From positions 62,001-126,000 of the forward strand of contig JAKSZP010018519.1 in the NCBI GenBank assembly GCA_022478985.1: 64,000 nucleotides of DNA, written 5' to 3'. The stretch is from Massospora cicadina (Eukaryota; Entomophthoromycota; Entomophthoromycetes; Entomophthorales; Entomophthoraceae). Below the pieces are notes generated by a model that had not been told where the DNA came from, did no database searches, and worked only from the letters and a program-made list of their open reading frames with translations. Both the position numbers and the translations under genes were made by a program. This document shows, piece after piece, positions 59,938 to 64,000 of the stretch (position 1 is the stretch's first letter; each line of letters begins with the position of its first letter).

Positions 59938-60060
59938 ATTTGAGGTGGTTCAACCTTGGGACAAATATACCACACTGAGAATTTTTATAGCCAGTACAGG
60001 TTTTGAACTCAAAACCTGCACTAGGGGTGGAAGCAATTTTACCCGCTCAGCTAACCACCC
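59938..60060 (-). mobile_element. SINE-S copy 2 (short tRNA-derived SINE)
   Basis: 123 bp on minus, starting GGGTGGTTAGCTGAGCGGG: box A TAGCTGAGCGG is intact. A box B-like GAGTTCAAAACC lies in a palindromic GGTTTTGAGTTCAAAACC. A 22-bp TSD (59916-59937 and 60061-60082) starts TTTCCTTAAG and differs at two positions. The 3' end lacks a clear poly-A. Copy 1 is at 12192-12325. Confidence 0.9.
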
Positions 60061-60082
60061 TTTCCTTAAGGAAATTAACAGT

Positions 60083-62713
60083 GGATAGAGGTAACTTAGT
60101 CTTTGGTCCCATTAAATGGTATTCCACCCGTTCAATGGAACTAATTGTTCTAGTAGGCAACTTTGGAGGTTTATCTTACTTCTTCCCTATGCAAGTTCTG
60201 AATGATATGTGGGATGTGATACTCCAGTATGTGTAAATACGTCCTTTATGGATAATCTTGGTGTTGTGTTCACCACTTTTTCCTTGCCAAAAAAAACATA
60301 ACTACTATTGTTTAATAACTACTGGGTTGACACCGCAGGGACCAATTAGATGGGCAATAAAAAGAAAGCGCAATAGAGCTAGTGCTTTAGGGTCCACCAA
60401 TTCCATACTCTGAGTATGATTATGCCTGGAAGCGTCCTTAATTTGCTTAATCAGAGTTGGTGGAGATGAATTAATAGAGAATTAGGGTCAACAATAATCT
60501 AAACTTTTACCTTGTGCACCACAACCTCTATCCAAGTATTATCAGAGACAAAGTAAGGTAAGAAAATAATCTCAGGGAGCTATAAACTTGTCAAGGAATT
60601 AAGTGGTATAAAAAGAAGATTAAGAAGAATGGTAGACTTTATTTACAATATAATATTGAGAATTTTGATATCATCTGAAGCAGAAACACTAAAACACTAC
60701 GCCTGTAAGGATTCTGTTTAAGTTTTTGAGGCCTAGATTCATCAGCATATTGAGCCTCGCGTCCTAGGCTGAAGGCTCTTTTTCCGCCTTGTCTGGTTTC
60801 TTCTTCCATAATTAACTCCTGATGATGGTAACTTCACAATAGGAGAATGTGTCAAAATTGTAAAGACTTTGGATTTTTCCCAATGGCATAAATATGAGGT
60901 CATGACCCTTTACTTGATATTCTGTGACGTGTCTCTGGATTGGGCAAATTCAATAATAGCCTCATTGACATCTAGAATTATTTGATTAGCTTCTTGATTG
61001 ATTTAAGTTAATCATGAGATGTTGATCAAAGGAGAAAGCATATACTACTGCAGCTATAGTAATGTTCAGGGTAAACCATTCAAAGAGACTAAGGACTGGG
61101 CTTCATAATAAAGGCGGTTGAAAAAGTTGGCAAAAGATTTGTTAATATATATGTATGCAAATGAGGTATTTTTAAATATGATAGGGGCATGTTGCTGTCA
61201 TATACTTTAATAAGATCAGCTTTTTGCTTGATCCCATAAGGTTCATTCCGTGAAATAAAGCATACTTTTTCTCAGACCTTACAGTCAAGAAAGGTTGTAT
61301 GTATTGAACCTTATGCCTATTGGTGGCATACTCAATGATCATTCCTATATAAAGAGGAAGATCTGTTGTTTTCATGATGGGACATAGTTATCCTTAAACT
61401 AAGGGATAAAGAAGTTAGCAAAGGTGTATAGAACATGTATGGCAAGGTTAAGTGTCCTCTAGTTTCTTGATGCTCATTTTTGAGTGGGTTGATCATTCCA
61501 AATTGATCAAGCTATTGTAAGAGGTAATTAGGAACTTCTTTCAGATTCCGACCCTATTTGTTCACAAGTGAAGTGGCAGCCTTGGAGCTGAGAGCCTGGT
61601 GTTTACTGATTTCTTGATAGCCTGGTCGGCGAATTTTTCATTATTGTATATTACCAATGTTCCAAATACTGGAATTATAAGTTAAGTTGATTGTTCTTGG
61701 CGTTCAGATTAGGTTGAAAGTTTATTTGTCTAAAGGCCATATCTGAACACTTTGCTTCATGGTAGCCACTTTATCCTAGAAGTCATCCATGTCTAAATTG
61801 ACATTAAGAAAGTTTCCTTATAACGTCTATTATAGCTTTTAAATCAAATTCTGAATTGGAGTTCTATCATTTTAAACTTAGAACATGTGGTTCTTGAATC
61901 ATGTTACCACAATACTTGAATGATCTGTTAAAGGCCCTGGATGACCCTCTAATCCTTGAGCCTTCCAGGCCTCTGGATCCATTGTGACTTTACTGCCCTA
62001 TGGCTGGTGGGGTGGAAGGATCTTCTTAAACACATGTATCAGAGGTTGATTGAGCAATGGCCCTATTTTTGACCTGGCGGACCTTTTGGTCAGATCTTTG
62101 ATTCAAGCTTCATAGAATTGCTGTTAATAAGTTATCTAAGATAATAAATTAGCTAAATCATTCCAATTTTCGTGTAGGGCTGCTAAGGCATTAGTGAATT
62201 TCTAGGAGACCATGTTGCATAGATACTACCATCTATATTATCAATTTGAATATGCATACTTTAGCACATTTCTTTCTCTTCAATTGTTCATAATAGCCTT
62301 ATAAATTACTGACTGAAGTTATACTCTTTTATAATATGAAAAGTTGGAGATGAAGCTGTTGGATGAGGCTAAATTTTTTTTGGATTTCTATGTGGCTCAG
62401 TTATAAAAGTTGCAAATAATGGTAGAGAGCAGGGTGGACATTTATTAAAAAGTGTGACTTTATTAGCAAACCTCAACTGCTGTTCTTGCTATGGTAGCTG
62501 TAGTGCTAAAGCATCAGTTCAAGTGTAACATGGGTGAAAAATTTGATTATTTAGCCTCCAGGTTATATAGTACCATAAAGTAAAGCTTTCAAAGTCTGGG
62601 CTACTTTGGCTTTTGGTTTTATAGTTCAGATCATTGGGTGCTGTAACGTTAAAGGCCATTGGTGCTGTATATTGTAAGTCACTTAAGCTTTGAGCAGGTA
62701 CATCTTTTTTGGT
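60083..62713 (-). pseudogene. E6 gag-protease region, poorly readable
   Basis: By position between RT and PBS. All frames are short. I could not identify a protease loop, a zinc knuckle or the Gly/Pro segment with confidence. Confidence 0.4.
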
Positions 62714-62726
62714 TAGAGTGCACCCA
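62714..62726 (-). other. Possible decayed E6 primer-binding site
   Basis: Minus-strand TGGGTGCACTCTA resembles TGGTGCTCACTA with rearranged bases, next to a TGTACAC LTR end at 62730. Weak. Confidence 0.35.
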
Positions 62727-62729
62727 TCT

Positions 62730-63291
62730 TGTACACTTATGCTTTCCTCCCTTAATGGATGCTCTACTGGAATTGTTTATCTTTATGAAGGTATGCCTTC
62801 ACCTGGTAGCCTTGATAGGAAGTCTTTCAAACTCACTTGCTTTATAAATTTATTATTTATTAAACTTTTTATTTTAAAGGAAAATTAATTATTAGTTGTG
62901 TTAATGTCAGTGAGCTTCCTAGTAAAATTATTTATCACTAGAGTCAAAGAACTTTAGCAATAATATAGACAAGACAAACAGATTACAGCGTACTTTATTT
63001 ATTTAATAAAGGGATATTTATATTTTATATATAGACATACTCTCAGTGAGGCTATTAGTCCCTAAGATTGGCAAGATCTTTCCTAATCTCATGGAACCTT
63101 GGAGTAAGGTTGAGAAGGGATGGGTCCCTTTGCACCCTTTGAAAAAGTTTCATTTTTTAATTTGTCCAATGTATCTTTAGAAAAAATGGCCCAATTAAAG
63201 GATTTGGTAGGAGTAGTCTCTGTTGATATGTTTGCAAACTCATAAAAGGGTCAAATATGTATGAGCTGACTTAAACTTAGTCTTTCCAACC
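62730..63291 (-). repeat. E6 5' LTR
   Basis: About 560 bp, plus-coordinate TGTACAC...CTTTCCAACC. Partner of the split LTR (48668-49172 plus 55755-55812). The left boundary rests on the weak PBS. Confidence 0.65.
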
Positions 63292-63296
63292 AAGCA

Positions 63297-64000
63297 GTCT
63301 ATGTTTTTTGGTACTTTACTCCAAGATGGATTATCTTAAAGTCATAATCCTGGTTTTTGTTAGCTAAAAACGCTATTTTCCCTTCTAGCTCCTGTAAATT
63401 CTGTACCCAATGTAGGGGGCATGGTTAATCATGAGCTTGAAATTCACTTAATGTAGTTTTGACATTAAAGGGTTCTAAAGTATATATAACGTCTAAATAT
63501 TACCGTTTTGTGATGTTATAGCCTTACTGTGACAACTTAAGCATCGAGTGAAGTAAGTGACCTAGTGTTCCACGCATTTCATCCTGTTGTATGATTACCA
63601 CTCCTGGAATAGAGGGAGACATCATATTACGCTATAACCTTTTTTAAAATCCAGATATCATAATATTATGATGTCTAAGGCCGTTCTACTGATGTCAAAA
63701 GGGATCTGAAAGAGTTCTGTCTAGCTGAATGAAACATCCATTTTCAGAAACCCTAAAAATGGGTTCTCAATGCAGCTATAGTTAGGTATAAAGCTTCAAT
63801 AGTATCTGACCATAAATAAACACTTGTAGATAACGCTTTTTTTATTTTTTATTTTTTCATATGGATCTCTAATCTTGGATGGTTGGCTGCAGGTAATTAG
63901 ATCTAGCACAAACTTAAGATACTGGGTGTTTTTTAAAAAAGCATCTTTTGGTTTTTCATCACATTTGTGGTGACAAGACGTTGGTTCACCTCTTCTAGGT
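63297..64000 (-). pseudogene. RNase H remnant of another gypsy element (E8), cut by the window edge
   Basis: Minus strand. Near 63570-63430 YNITKR.YLDVIYTLEPFNVK reads like the later half of a gypsy RNase H. HWVQNLQELEGKIAFLANKN and QDYDFKIIHLGVKY near 63415-63310 are its C-terminal end. E6 lies immediately downstream, so E6 inserted into this element. The rest to 64000 should be the N-terminal RNase H/RT but is not readable. Confidence 0.7.

Larger units (their letters stand above)
48668..63291 (-). mobile_element. E6: Ty3/gypsy element whose 3' LTR is split by E5
   Basis: Minus strand. 5' LTR about 62730-63291; internal 55813-62729; 3' LTR in two parts, about 48668-49172 and 55755-55812. 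Polypurine tract (minus) TTTGAGGGGGTAT at 55813-55825. It also carries a 1.09-kb insertion (57568-58657) and a SINE-S (59938-60060). Without insertions about 6.8 kb, the size of the short lineage. Left end approximate. Confidence 0.75.

Noticed and set aside
62659..62847. 62-codon frame with hydrophobic stretches
   Set aside because: Overlaps the PBS/LTR border of E6 and is not preserved in the other LTR.
1..64000. CRISPR arrays, bacterial operons, phage or plasmid modules
   Set aside because: No regularly spaced repeats, no ribosome-binding-site/ORF architecture; everything readable is eukaryotic retroelement.

Overview
This is eukaryotic, AT-rich, repeat-dense DNA. I see no intact host gene, no rRNA or bona fide tRNA gene, and no operon-like organisation. 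Almost everything readable is decayed Ty3/gypsy-type LTR retrotransposon, carrying tRNA-derived SINEs and other retroposed insertions. The species cannot be named from the sequence; a large, transposon-rich genome is the safest inference. Element names (E0 to E8, SINE-L, SINE-S, the 1.9-kb retroposon) are mine, used only within this annotation. LTR ends, PBS sites and target-site duplications (TSDs) were read by eye. Pol domains were recognised from short motifs in frameshifted, stop-containing frames.

Left half (1-31728) is one deep nest. The oldest element, E0 (+ strand; gag 1-425, gag/PR/RT/RNase H 8775-12438, integrase 29961-30765), is interrupted twice. E1 (- strand, 426-8774) sits in its gag. 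E3 (- strand, LTRs 12439-12922 and 29488-29960) sits exactly in the first catalytic-aspartate motif of its integrase. E3 is itself split next to its 3' LTR by E2 (- strand, 12931-23929). E2 in turn carries a SINE (19876-20163) and a 1.9-kb retroposon (14050-15945). E1 carries another SINE (5263-5562), and E0 carries a short SINE (12192-12325).

The middle (31746-48660) holds a second copy of the 1.9-kb retroposon (31746-33731) and a reversed SINE (34971-35267). It also holds E4 (- strand, 35498-45546, perfect TTTAT TSD). E4's reverse transcriptase is cut in two by a compact GC-rich LTR element (39417-41212, perfect CATGT TSD). A poorly understood AT-rich stretch follows (45552-48660).

The right part (about 48668-63291) is E6 (- strand), whose 3' LTR is split by E5 (+ strand, about 49173-55754). 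E6 also contains a 1.1-kb A/C-rich insertion and a short SINE. The window ends in the RNase H region of yet another gypsy element (63297-64000), into which E6 appears to have jumped.

Two gypsy lineages can be told apart. E1, E2 and E4 are about 8-9 kb after subtracting insertions, with LTRs of about 0.9-1.1 kb and a protease ending in a YDILIG-type motif. E0, E3, E5 and E6 are about 6.5-7 kb with LTRs of about 0.45-0.56 kb; E3 shows a DLLL-type protease end, and E0 and E5 share a Gly/Pro-rich gag segment. Both lineages share the same primer-binding site, TGGTGCTCACTA. The most unusual observation is that the 300-bp SINE family and the 1.9-kb ORF-bearing retroposon share a 3' tail, suggesting one common LINE-type mobilising machinery whose retroposon partner I cannot assign to a known family.
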